Positions 1 through 5,288 of a DNA stretch of 5,358 nt are shown in pieces. The notes under the pieces were generated by a model that saw nothing but the letters and a program-made list of their open reading frames with translations, did not search any database and was not told the origin of the DNA. Location: contig JALNXI010000149.1 in assembly GCA_023230425.1 (NCBI GenBank), forward strand, positions 1-5,358. Direction: 5' to 3'. This stretch comes from Methanoculleus sp. (lineage in GTDB: Archaea > Halobacteriota > Methanomicrobia > Methanomicrobiales > Methanoculleaceae). The position numbers and the translations under genes are program-made. Within the stretch, counting starts at the first letter, position 1; each line of letters starts with the position of its first letter.

Positions 1-31
1 CAAAACGTAATACATCTCCATCAGGTGTCTT

Positions 32-670
32 ATGCATATACCTGACTTCATGTTTCCCGTTGCCCAGGGCCTTGTCTACTGGGTCATCGCTCTCATCTTC
101 ATCGTACTTGCCCTCCGATGGGCACGGCAGTCGATGGGAGAGGAGAAGGTACCGTTAGTCGCCGTGCTTGCGGCAGGCATCTTTGCCATCCAGGCATTGA
201 ACATCCCCATCCCCTGGGGAACGAGCGGCCACATGGTCGGTGCGGCGCTCGCGGCAATCGTCCTCGGGTCGCCGTTTGCGGGAGTCTTCGTCCTGACGCT
301 GGTGCTCCTCGTGCAGGGCGTCATATTTGGTGACGGCGGCATCATAGCAATGGGCGCAAACATCATCAACATGGGCGTCATCGGCGGCTTTGTCGGTTAC
401 TACGGCTATGTCGCCATCAGGGGCGTGACAAAGAACTCATGTGCCGCTGCATTCATCGCCGGATGGGCATCGCTCTTCATCTCCGCGATCCTCTGTGCGG
501 TCGAACTCGCCATCGCCGGCACGTTCCCACTCGTTCCGGGACTCACCTTCATGGGGGGATACCATGCCGTCATCGGTCTCATCGAGGGAGGCATCACTGC
601 GGTTGCCCTCTACCTGATCGCATCGGCACGGCCCGATATCCTTGAACACCCCAGGGCGGTGAGCACATAA
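32..670 (+). CDS. cbiM: CbiM/NikM substrate-binding membrane subunit of an ECF-type Ni2+/Co2+ importer
   Basis: This 212-aa polytopic membrane protein is the substrate-capturing (S) component of a Cbi/Nik MNQO transporter for Co2+ or Ni2+. The mature start MHIPD puts His at residue 2. In the CbiM/NikM family the free N-terminal amine and His2, together with a His near residue 67, form the square-planar metal site; a His is present at exactly residue 67 (SGHMVGAA). A family signature lies at residues 95-115 (QGVIFGDGG, then MGANIINMG), and a second conserved patch at 176-189 (GYHAVIGLIEGG). About seven hydrophobic segments are visible, near 10-29, 41-58, 66-84, 85-103, 107-129, 137-161 and 178-198. 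The ATG at 32 is supported by AGGTG at 23-27 and by the functional need for Met1-His2. The stop overlaps the next ATG by 1 nt (TAATG), giving tight coupling to the PDGLE subunit. Only 31 nt of leader are in the window, so upstream regulation cannot be judged. Family assignment is firm; cobalt versus nickel is not decided. Confidence 0.95.
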   Translation: MHIPDFMFPVAQGLVYWVIALIFIVLALRWARQSMGEEKVPLVAVLAAGIFAIQALNIPIPWGTSGHMVGAALAAIVLGSPFAGVFVLTLVLLVQGVIFGDGGIIAMGANIINMGVIGGFVGYYGYVAIRGVTKNSCAAAFIAGWASLFISAILCAVELAIAGTFPLVPGLTFMGGYHAVIGLIEGGITAVALYLIASARPDILEHPRAVST

Positions 671-1020
671 TGGAGACGAAACAGTTTGTCATGATCGGTA
701 TAGCGATCGCTCTCGCGATCGCTGTTGCCGCGCCGTTCCTCGCGTCCGGGAACCCCGACGGGCTTGAGAGCGCGTTCTTCAGCATCTACGACGCAAAACA
801 CTTCACGGGCAGCGAACTGGACGAGGAAGCCGCCGCCGCAGCGGAGGAGCAGGCAATCACTGCGACCGGAAACGACTTCTCATACGAAGCGCTCATGCCC
901 GATTACACCATCCCCGGCCTGGATAAGACCGGCGAGGTATTTGCCATCGTACTCGGCACGCTCCTCATGCTGGCCCTGGTCTATGGCGTTGCCCGGGTGG
1001 CTGCACGGCCCGATAATTAG
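670..1020 (+). CDS. PDGLE-domain membrane subunit (NikN/CbiN-like) of the metal importer
   Basis: This small 116-aa protein has two predicted membrane helices, about residues 7-25 and 89-110, joined by a roughly 60-residue extracytoplasmic loop. The diagnostic PDGLE motif is at residues 29-33, directly after the first helix. This is the arrangement of the N component that assists CbiM/NikM in metal loading; in many genomes it is fused to the C-terminus of M. The loop contains an acidic Ala-rich run (residues 49-61, DEEAAAAAEE core). Classical CbiN proteins carry a different motif after helix 1 (GGxDG-like in Salmonella CbiN), which is absent here, so NikN-like is the better description and a nickel role is plausible. 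The start at 670 overlaps the M stop by 1 nt and is preceded by GGTGAG at 658-663. Here the subunit is a separate gene, not a fusion. The family call is strong; the metal is inferred. Confidence 0.9.
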   Translation: METKQFVMIGIAIALAIAVAAPFLASGNPDGLESAFFSIYDAKHFTGSELDEEAAAAAEEQAITATGNDFSYEALMPDYTIPGLDKTGEVFAIVLGTLLMLALVYGVARVAARPDN

Positions 1021-1050
1021 ATACCCGACAAACTCCCACTTTTTGCTATC

Positions 1051-1884
1051 ATGCACCTGGTCGAGACCCGCGATCTCACCCACATCTACCGTGGCAATGT
1101 TCCCGCCCTGCAGGGTGTGAACTTCATTGCAGAGAGAAAGTCCCGCATCGCCGTCATCGGGCCGAACGGAGCTGGGAAGAGCACGCTTTTTAAGCACTTC
1201 AACGGCATACTCAAGCCCACGTCCGGCGAGGTGCTGGTCAGGGGCGAACCGGTCACGAAAGAGAACGTCCGCGAGGTGCGCAAGTTTGTGGGAATCGTCT
1301 TCCAGAACTCCGACGACCAGATCTTCTCCCCCACCGTGGAGCAGGACGTTGCGTTCGGCCCGACCAACCTCGGCCTCGACGAGGCGACGGTCGCCCACCG
1401 TGTCGGGGAGGCCCTGCACCTCCTCGGGATCGAGGGTCTGCGCGAGCGCGTGCCCCACCACCTCTCGGGCGGTGAGAAGAAACGTGTTGCCATTGCAGGC
1501 ATCCTCGCTATGGAGCCGCAGGTGCTGGTGCTCGATGAGCCGACTGCCGGGCTCGATCCCCAGGGCGTCGCCGACCTTGTCGCGTTCGTCAACCGGCTGC
1601 CTGAAGAGTACGGCATGACGGTGATCTTCTCGACGCACCAGGTCGACCTTGTGGCGGAGGTGGCGGACTTCATCTACGTTATGGATCAGGGACAGATTGT
1701 GGCCTCCGGGACGGTTGAGGAGATCTTCACCCGACCGGAACTGCTCGCCCGGACCAGGCTCGATGTGCCGGTCATACCAAAACTGATCCGGTCGCTGCAG
1801 GAGAGCGGTGTCACCATCGATATGGCCTACACCTATGAGGGTGCGAAGAAGTCGTTCCTCGACGCGTACACGAGAAGAGCATGA
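1051..1884 (+). CDS. cbiO: CbiO: ATPase subunit of the ECF-type cobalt/nickel importer
   Basis: This 277-aa cytosolic ABC ATPase powers metal import through the M/N/Q membrane complex. All nucleotide-binding elements are intact: Walker A GPNGAGKST at residues 37-45, Q-loop Gln85 (VFQNSDDQIF, typical of ECF ATPases), signature LSGGEKKR at 138-145, Walker B VLVLDEP at 158-164 with catalytic Glu163, D-loop AGLDP at 166-170 and switch His196 (STHQVD). The C-terminal tail of about 50 residues after the core is usual for CbiO. It lies 30 nt after the PDGLE gene and overlaps the cbiQ start by 4 nt (ATGA). No convincing Shine-Dalgarno precedes the ATG at 1051, unlike its neighbours; a T5 run (1040-1044) sits just upstream. 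The start is kept because the beta-strand MHLVETRDLTHIY is the expected N-terminus. Gene order M-N-O-Q differs from the M-N-Q-O order of Salmonella. Confidence 0.96.
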   Translation: MHLVETRDLTHIYRGNVPALQGVNFIAERKSRIAVIGPNGAGKSTLFKHFNGILKPTSGEVLVRGEPVTKENVREVRKFVGIVFQNSDDQIFSPTVEQDVAFGPTNLGLDEATVAHRVGEALHLLGIEGLRERVPHHLSGGEKKRVAIAGILAMEPQVLVLDEPTAGLDPQGVADLVAFVNRLPEEYGMTVIFSTHQVDLVAEVADFIYVMDQGQIVASGTVEEIFTRPELLARTRLDVPVIPKLIRSLQESGVTIDMAYTYEGAKKSFLDAYTRRA

Positions 1885-2696
1885 TCGACGACCTTTACTT
1901 CATCGAGAAGCATGCTTACAAGACCAGCATCATTCACCGGCTGGACGCGCGGGTCAAACTCCTCGTAACCCTCGCCGCCATCGTGGCGATCATAGCCATG
2001 CCGTACTCGACAAAGGTCTACGAGCTCGGTGCCGTCCTCTTTGCTCTCGTTGTCGTCCTCTGGGCCTGCTCCCGGCTCTCGCCGGCCGTCTACATCCGAA
2101 GGCTCGCGCTCATCATGCCGTTCGGGATCTTTCTTATCGGGTTTCAGATATTTGTAAAGAACCCCTACTACGACGTTTTTCACCCAATTGCTGCCCTGCC
2201 GTTCGGGATCGAGGTCTACGCCGAGTCAGTGCAGTTTGCTTCGATCCTCCTCGTGAAGTTCATCGTCAGCATATCGTTCATCATCTTGCTCTCATCGACG
2301 ACGAGGATGCAGGATCTGCTGGAGGCGTCGGGGAGGCTCGGTCTGCCCCGGGAGTTCCTCCTCCCGCTCGGGATGATGGTCCGCTACATCTTTGTCTTTG
2401 CCGATATGTTCAGCAAGATTCGGTCCGCGATGGATACCCGGTGCTTTGACCCCCTTGACCGCACACTCCCCTACCGCTACAGGCTCCGCCAACTCGGCTA
2501 TACGGTCGGTATGATCTTCATCCGGTCATATGAACAGGGCGAGCGCACCTACACGAGCATGCTCTGCCGGGGCTACGGGGAGAACGCCTGCCTGCACATA
2601 GGACAAAAACCCCTCCGTGCCGGAGAGGTCTCCTTCTTTGCCGGCTCGCTCGTCCTCATCGTGCTCTCCACGGTCCTGATCTATCTGCACCCATAG
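1881..2696 (+). CDS. cbiQ: CbiQ: ECF-type transporter coupling permease (T component)
   Basis: This 271-aa integral membrane protein couples ATP hydrolysis by CbiO to metal release from CbiM. The N-terminus has the family motif HRLDARVKL (residues 19-27). Hydrophobic segments are seen near 27-43, 47-63, 75-91, 115-138 and 249-268, with amphipathic coupling helices between them. The two Ala-Arg-Gly type motifs that dock into the ATPase grooves are recognisable in degenerate form: MDTRCFD at 184-190 (Arg187) and MLCRGYGEN at 227-235 (Arg230-Gly231). The start codon overlaps the cbiO stop (ATGA at 1881-1884), so translation probably depends on terminating ribosomes; only a weak purine run (GAGAAGAG) is upstream. 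It is the last clear member of the transporter operon. Length and topology are normal for the family. Confidence 0.94.
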   Translation: MIDDLYFIEKHAYKTSIIHRLDARVKLLVTLAAIVAIIAMPYSTKVYELGAVLFALVVVLWACSRLSPAVYIRRLALIMPFGIFLIGFQIFVKNPYYDVFHPIAALPFGIEVYAESVQFASILLVKFIVSISFIILLSSTTRMQDLLEASGRLGLPREFLLPLGMMVRYIFVFADMFSKIRSAMDTRCFDPLDRTLPYRYRLRQLGYTVGMIFIRSYEQGERTYTSMLCRGYGENACLHIGQKPLRAGEVSFFAGSLVLIVLSTVLIYLHP

Positions 2697-2751
2697 ATGA
2701 GTGCGCGAGAAAGCGGATTGTTCATATCAGCCAGCAGTGTATAGGGTAGGT

Positions 2752-3066
2752 ATGCCCGCAAAGAGCGAATTCGGCAGAGGGTTTGTCGTCAACCTGATGC
2801 TGCTTTCACGACACTTCGGCCTCTCCCCCGAGAAAGCCTTCTTTGGCGCCGCGGATCACCTCAACGACCTCACCGTGCCGGAACAGTTCCGGGGAACCGA
2901 GATCGAGGAGCTCATCGAGCGCCTCCGTAAGATGGTGATCTGGCACCAGCCGGGCATCCTGGATAAAGAAGACGCAGCAGATATTCGCAGGCTCCTCAAC
3001 CGGATCGCGGTCGCAGTCGATAGCGAGCTTGGCATACCTGATCCGGATACAGGGAAATACGACTGA
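2752..3066 (+). CDS. Unrecognised small soluble protein (104 aa)
   Basis: I do not recognise this family. The predicted product has no signal peptide or membrane segment and looks all-helical. A basic, hydrophobic N-terminal part (residues 1-22, with the patch GRGFVVNLMLLSRHF at 8-22) is followed by an acidic helix rich in Glu/Leu (49-61, ending in RLRK) and a C-terminal helix around 71-92 (DKEDAADIRRLLNRIAVAV). A polar tail ends PDPDTGKYD. There are no cysteines or evident catalytic motifs. ATG 2752 is preferred over GTG 2701 or GTG 2737 because the residues they would add look non-conserved and a G-rich stretch (GGGTAGG, 2744-2750) sits directly before it; spacing is poor, so a leaderless start is possible (TATA-like TTCATATC at 2721-2728). 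It begins 55 nt after cbiQ and may be read through from the transporter operon. GC-rich codon use matches its neighbours, and the real reading frame is well supported by its protein-like composition. Function unknown. Confidence 0.75.
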   Translation: MPAKSEFGRGFVVNLMLLSRHFGLSPEKAFFGAADHLNDLTVPEQFRGTEIEELIERLRKMVIWHQPGILDKEDAADIRRLLNRIAVAVDSELGIPDPDTGKYD

Positions 3067-3235
3067 CAGGGGCTCTTTCTTCCCTGCCTGAAACCGGCAT
3101 CGCCTGACTCTTCCCGGGACAGACAGGGGGGAACCCGGTCGTGACACCCGACCTCCTCGGGCGCGCTCCCGGCGAGGTTTCACCAAACCGCGGACTGGCA
3201 GGATAAGCCTGAATCCATGAATTTACCAGAGCCAT
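3067..3235. other. GC-rich intergenic stretch with small dyads, no gene seen
   Basis: No convincing coding region is present on either strand; the minus-strand open frames here lack recognisable protein character. Just after the 104-aa gene there is a weak dyad, CAGGG (3067-3071) with CCCTG (3082-3086), around a pyrimidine-rich loop (CTCTTTCTTC), which might be a 3' end. Further dyads are GGTCG/CGACC (3137-3141, 3149-3153), CCTCG/CGAGG (3155-3159, 3173-3177) and GGTTT/AAACC (3176-3180, 3185-3189, 4-nt loop). Such 5-bp stems are not rare in GC-rich DNA, so they are reported as structure seen, not as an RNA gene. Confidence 0.4.
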
Positions 3236-3290
3236 ACAGTATAAGTGGTTATAAAACCAATATATACTGTGAGTTTTACTGTGATTCAGG
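3236..3290 (+). promoter_or_regulatory. Presumed archaeal promoter of gyrB-gyrA
   Basis: This is the most AT-rich part of the window and lies directly upstream of gyrB. Two TATA-box candidates are visible: TTATAAAA (3249-3256) and ATATATAC (3260-3267), the latter preceded by AAAACC (3254-3259), which could serve as a purine-rich BRE. Archaeal initiation usually lies about 25 nt downstream of the box centre. The first box would then start RNA near 3278 and the second near 3289, leaving a 5' leader of about 30-40 nt with the Shine-Dalgarno inside it. Which box is used cannot be told from sequence. The region coincides with inverted and direct repeats listed separately, suggesting protein binding at the promoter. 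Confidence 0.65.
3265..3284 (+). repeat. Direct repeat TACTGTGA, 12-bp period
   Basis: TACTGTGA occurs at 3265-3272 and again at 3277-3284, 12 bp apart, just downstream of the second TATA candidate and around the predicted transcription start. The first six bases also appear inverted (ACAGTA) at 3236-3241. Three copies of one hexamer in 50 bp of promoter suggest a binding-site cluster, but no regulator is identified. Confidence 0.45.
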
Positions 3291-3293
3291 ACG

Positions 3294-3312
3294 CCGCTCG
3301 TTCAGCGGAGGT
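3294..3312 (+). promoter_or_regulatory. gyrB ribosome-binding site partly held in a leader hairpin
   Basis: The Shine-Dalgarno GGAGGT lies at 3307-3312, five nt before the ATG at 3318, and fixes the gyrB start. A GC-rich stem forms between CCGCT (3294-3298) and AGCGG (3304-3308) with the loop CGTTC. It would sequester the first two G residues of the Shine-Dalgarno, so it could dampen initiation unless melted by a ribosome. The pairing is seen directly; a regulatory effect is inferred. Confidence 0.5.
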
Positions 3313-3317
3313 CACAA

Positions 3318-5288
3318 ATGACTGATACCTACGATGCTTCCCACATCACGGTACTGGAAGGCCTGAGGCCCGTGCGGGAACGCCCCGCTATGTACATAGG
3401 CAGCACGGGAACCCGGGGACTGCACCACCTCGTCTACGAGGTCGTGGACAACGCCGTAGACGAGGCTCTTGCCGGGTTCTGCGATCTCATACAGGTGGTC
3501 ATCAACCGTGACGGCTCAATCACGGTGGATGATAACGGGCGTGGTATCCCCGTTGACTACATGCCCCAGTATAGCAAGAGCGCTCTTGAGATCGTTCTCA
3601 CCGTACTCCATGCTGGTGGAAAGTTCGATAAGAACACCTACCAGGTATCCGGCGGCCTGCACGGTGTCGGTGTCTCGGTCGTCAACGCCCTCGCGAGCTG
3701 GCTCGACGCGACGGTCTTCCGGGACGGCAACGTTTACGAGATGCAGTTCCGGCAGGGTCTGGTCGCAAAGCCGCTCGCGAGCCGCCCGGAGACCGAGCAC
3801 GAGATGAAGGCGCGGTATGAGGAGCGATACGGCGCCCGACCCGGTCAGCGGTTCGACTACAAGCGCCTTCAGGGAACCCGGATAGCGTTCCAGCCTGACC
3901 GGTCGATATTCGAGACCGTCGAGTTCGATTATGATGTGCTGGACCACCGGCTCCGCGAGCTTGCCTACTTAAACAGCGGCCTTACGATCAGTCTCCGGGA
4001 CGAGCGCACCGGGGATTCGGTCACCCACTGTTTCGAGGACGGCATCAGGCAGTTTGTCGCCCACATCGGCGAGGGGAAAGAGAGCCTCCACGATGACATA
4101 ATCTACTTCCAGAAGCGCGACCCCGAGAGCATGGTCGAGGTTGAGGTGGCCCTGCAGTACAACGACTCGTACGCAGAGACAGTCTACACCTACGTCAACA
4201 GTGTGAATACCCGGGAGGGCGGCACCCACCTTGAGGGGTTCCGGAGCGCCATCACCCGGGCGATCAACAGCGCTGCTCGCAGAAACAACCTCCTCAAGAG
4301 TAACGACGCTCAGGTCCGGGGCGAAGACGTCAGGGAGGGACTCGCCTCCGTCATCAGCACCCGGGTGGCCAACCCGCAGTTCGAGGGGCAGACCAAGATG
4401 CGCCTCGGGAACAGCAACGTCCGGGGCATTGTGGATTCGCTCGTCTACTCGTCGCTCACCGAGTACTTCGAGGAGCACCCGAAGACCCTCCAGGTGATAG
4501 TGGATAAAGCGATGACGGCTGCCCGGGCCCGGGAGGCCGCCCGGAATGCACGCGAACTCGCCCGGCGGAAGAGCACGCTCGAGTCGACCGGCCTTCCCGG
4601 GAAGCTCGCCGACTGCCAGGAGCGGGACCCGGCAAAGAGCGAGCTCTACATCGTGGAAGGAGACTCTGCAGGCGGTTCCGCAAAACAGGGGCGGGACCGG
4701 AAGTTTCAGGCGATCCTTCCCCTGCGAGGGAAGATCCTGAACGTCGAGAAGGCTTCGGAGCACAGGATCCTGAAGAACGCTGAGATCCAGGCGCTGATAT
4801 CCGCTATCGGCACTGGAGTCAGCGACAGTTTCGACGCGGAGCGGGCCCGGTATCATCACATCATCCTGATGACCGATGCGGATGTCGACGGTGCTCATAT
4901 CCGGACGCTCCTCCTCACGTTCTTCTACCGCTATATGACGGAACTCGTCGAGAACGGCTACATCTACATCGCCCAGCCGCCCCTCTACCGGGTTGCCCGG
5001 GGCAAACAGGAGCAGTACGCCTACCGCGAGGAGGAGATGCGGGAGATCACCGCCGAGTGGGGCGAGAAGGGTGTCACGATCCAGCGCTACAAGGGTCTTG
5101 GTGAGATGAACGCCGGGCAGCTCTGGAGCACCACGATGGATCCAGCGCACCGGGTGCTCAAACAGGTGAAGATCGAGGATGCCGTCTACGCGAACGATAT
5201 ATTTGAGAAACTTATGGGAGAGAATGTGGACGCCCGGAGAGACTTCATCCGCCGGCATGCAAAGGAGGTGAACAACCTTGACATCTAA
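3318..5288 (+). CDS. gyrB: DNA gyrase subunit B (type IIA topoisomerase)
   Basis: GyrB supplies the ATPase and TOPRIM parts of the A2B2 gyrase that introduces negative supercoils. The 656 residues match the compact form (as in Bacillus, about 640); the roughly 165-aa insert of E. coli GyrB after the TOPRIM region is absent. The GHKL ATPase has Glu41 (general base) and Asn45 in EVVDNAVDE, Asp72 in DDNGRG, and the lid SGGLHGVGVSVVNAL (111-125). The transducer QTK loop is Gln358-Lys360, contacting the ATP gamma-phosphate. TOPRIM acids are Glu447 (VEGDSAGGSAKQG), Asp520 and Asp522 (MTDADVDGAHIRT), with PLRGKILNVEKA at 468-479. The C-terminal GyrB domain carries QRYKGLGEMN (589-598) and QLWSTTMDP (601-609). 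Compared with E. coli there are about 23 extra residues around 155-178 in the ATPase domain. The start has a strong Shine-Dalgarno, and the 3' end overlaps gyrA by 11 nt. Archaeal gyrases are accepted as an ancient acquisition from bacteria, consistent with the bacterial look of this protein. The domain pattern excludes archaeal topo VI; ParE is less likely given the adjacent gyrA. Confidence 0.97.
   Translation: MTDTYDASHITVLEGLRPVRERPAMYIGSTGTRGLHHLVYEVVDNAVDEALAGFCDLIQVVINRDGSITVDDNGRGIPVDYMPQYSKSALEIVLTVLHAGGKFDKNTYQVSGGLHGVGVSVVNALASWLDATVFRDGNVYEMQFRQGLVAKPLASRPETEHEMKARYEERYGARPGQRFDYKRLQGTRIAFQPDRSIFETVEFDYDVLDHRLRELAYLNSGLTISLRDERTGDSVTHCFEDGIRQFVAHIGEGKESLHDDIIYFQKRDPESMVEVEVALQYNDSYAETVYTYVNSVNTREGGTHLEGFRSAITRAINSAARRNNLLKSNDAQVRGEDVREGLASVISTRVANPQFEGQTKMRLGNSNVRGIVDSLVYSSLTEYFEEHPKTLQVIVDKAMTAARAREAARNARELARRKSTLESTGLPGKLADCQERDPAKSELYIVEGDSAGGSAKQGRDRKFQAILPLRGKILNVEKASEHRILKNAEIQALISAIGTGVSDSFDAERARYHHIILMTDADVDGAHIRTLLLTFFYRYMTELVENGYIYIAQPPLYRVARGKQEQYAYREEEMREITAEWGEKGVTIQRYKGLGEMNAGQLWSTTMDPAHRVLKQVKIEDAVYANDIFEKLMGENVDARRDFIRRHAKEVNNLDI
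5264..5270 (+). promoter_or_regulatory. Strong ribosome-binding site that fixes the gyrA TTG start
   Basis: GGAGGTG inside the last codons of gyrB lies seven nt before TTG 5278. An in-frame TGA (5269-5271) closes the gyrA frame just upstream, so no ATG or GTG further back can be used. This site decides for TTG 5278. Confidence 0.85.

Larger units (their letters stand above)
3208..3290. repeat. Nested inverted repeats around the gyrB TATA boxes
   Basis: Three dyads share nearly one centre. The outer arms are CCTGAATC (3208-3215) and GATTCAGG (3283-3290), a perfect 8-bp pair. The middle arms are ACAGTATA (3236-3243) and TATACTGT (3263-3270), also a perfect 8-bp pair. The inner arms are TGGTT (3246-3250) and AACCA (3255-3259) around ATAA. 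Centres fall at 3249, 3253 and 3252.5. The candidate TATA boxes lie inside the middle dyad. This geometry fits an operator for a dimeric regulator or a supercoiling-sensitive extruding element; function is inferred. Confidence 0.55.

Noticed and set aside
703..722. Two GCGATCGC octamers 12 bp apart (the cyanobacterial HIP1 word)
   Set aside because: They fall in the first membrane helix of the PDGLE protein, where repeated Ile-Ala codons explain them. Everything else in the window argues against a cyanobacterium.
880..1638. Long minus-strand open frame opposite the PDGLE gene and cbiO
   Set aside because: It is a shadow of GC-rich + strand codons; the + strand encodes an intact ABC ATPase with all motifs, and the antisense product resembles nothing.
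2697..2744. 15-codon ORF starting directly after the cbiQ stop (MSARESGL...)
   Set aside because: It is too short, has no ribosome-binding site or recognisable peptide, and lies in an intergenic gap; most likely chance.
2701..2751. Upstream extension of the 104-aa gene to GTG 2701 or GTG 2737
   Set aside because: The added residues look non-conserved and no ribosome-binding site supports either; ATG 2752 gives a cleaner start.
2996..3235. Minus-strand open frame covering the intergenic region before gyrB
   Set aside because: Its composition is Arg/Pro/Ser-rich as expected for random GC-rich DNA, it overlaps the 104-aa gene antisense, and it has no clear ribosome-binding site.
4522..4533. 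12-bp perfect palindrome CCCGGGCCCGGG in gyrB
   Set aside because: It encodes part of the conserved ARAREAAR helix using GC-rich Ala/Arg codons; codon bias is sufficient explanation.
3969..5258. 429-codon minus-strand open frame opposite gyrB
   Set aside because: It is long only because of third-position GC bias in gyrB; no start signal and no recognisable family.
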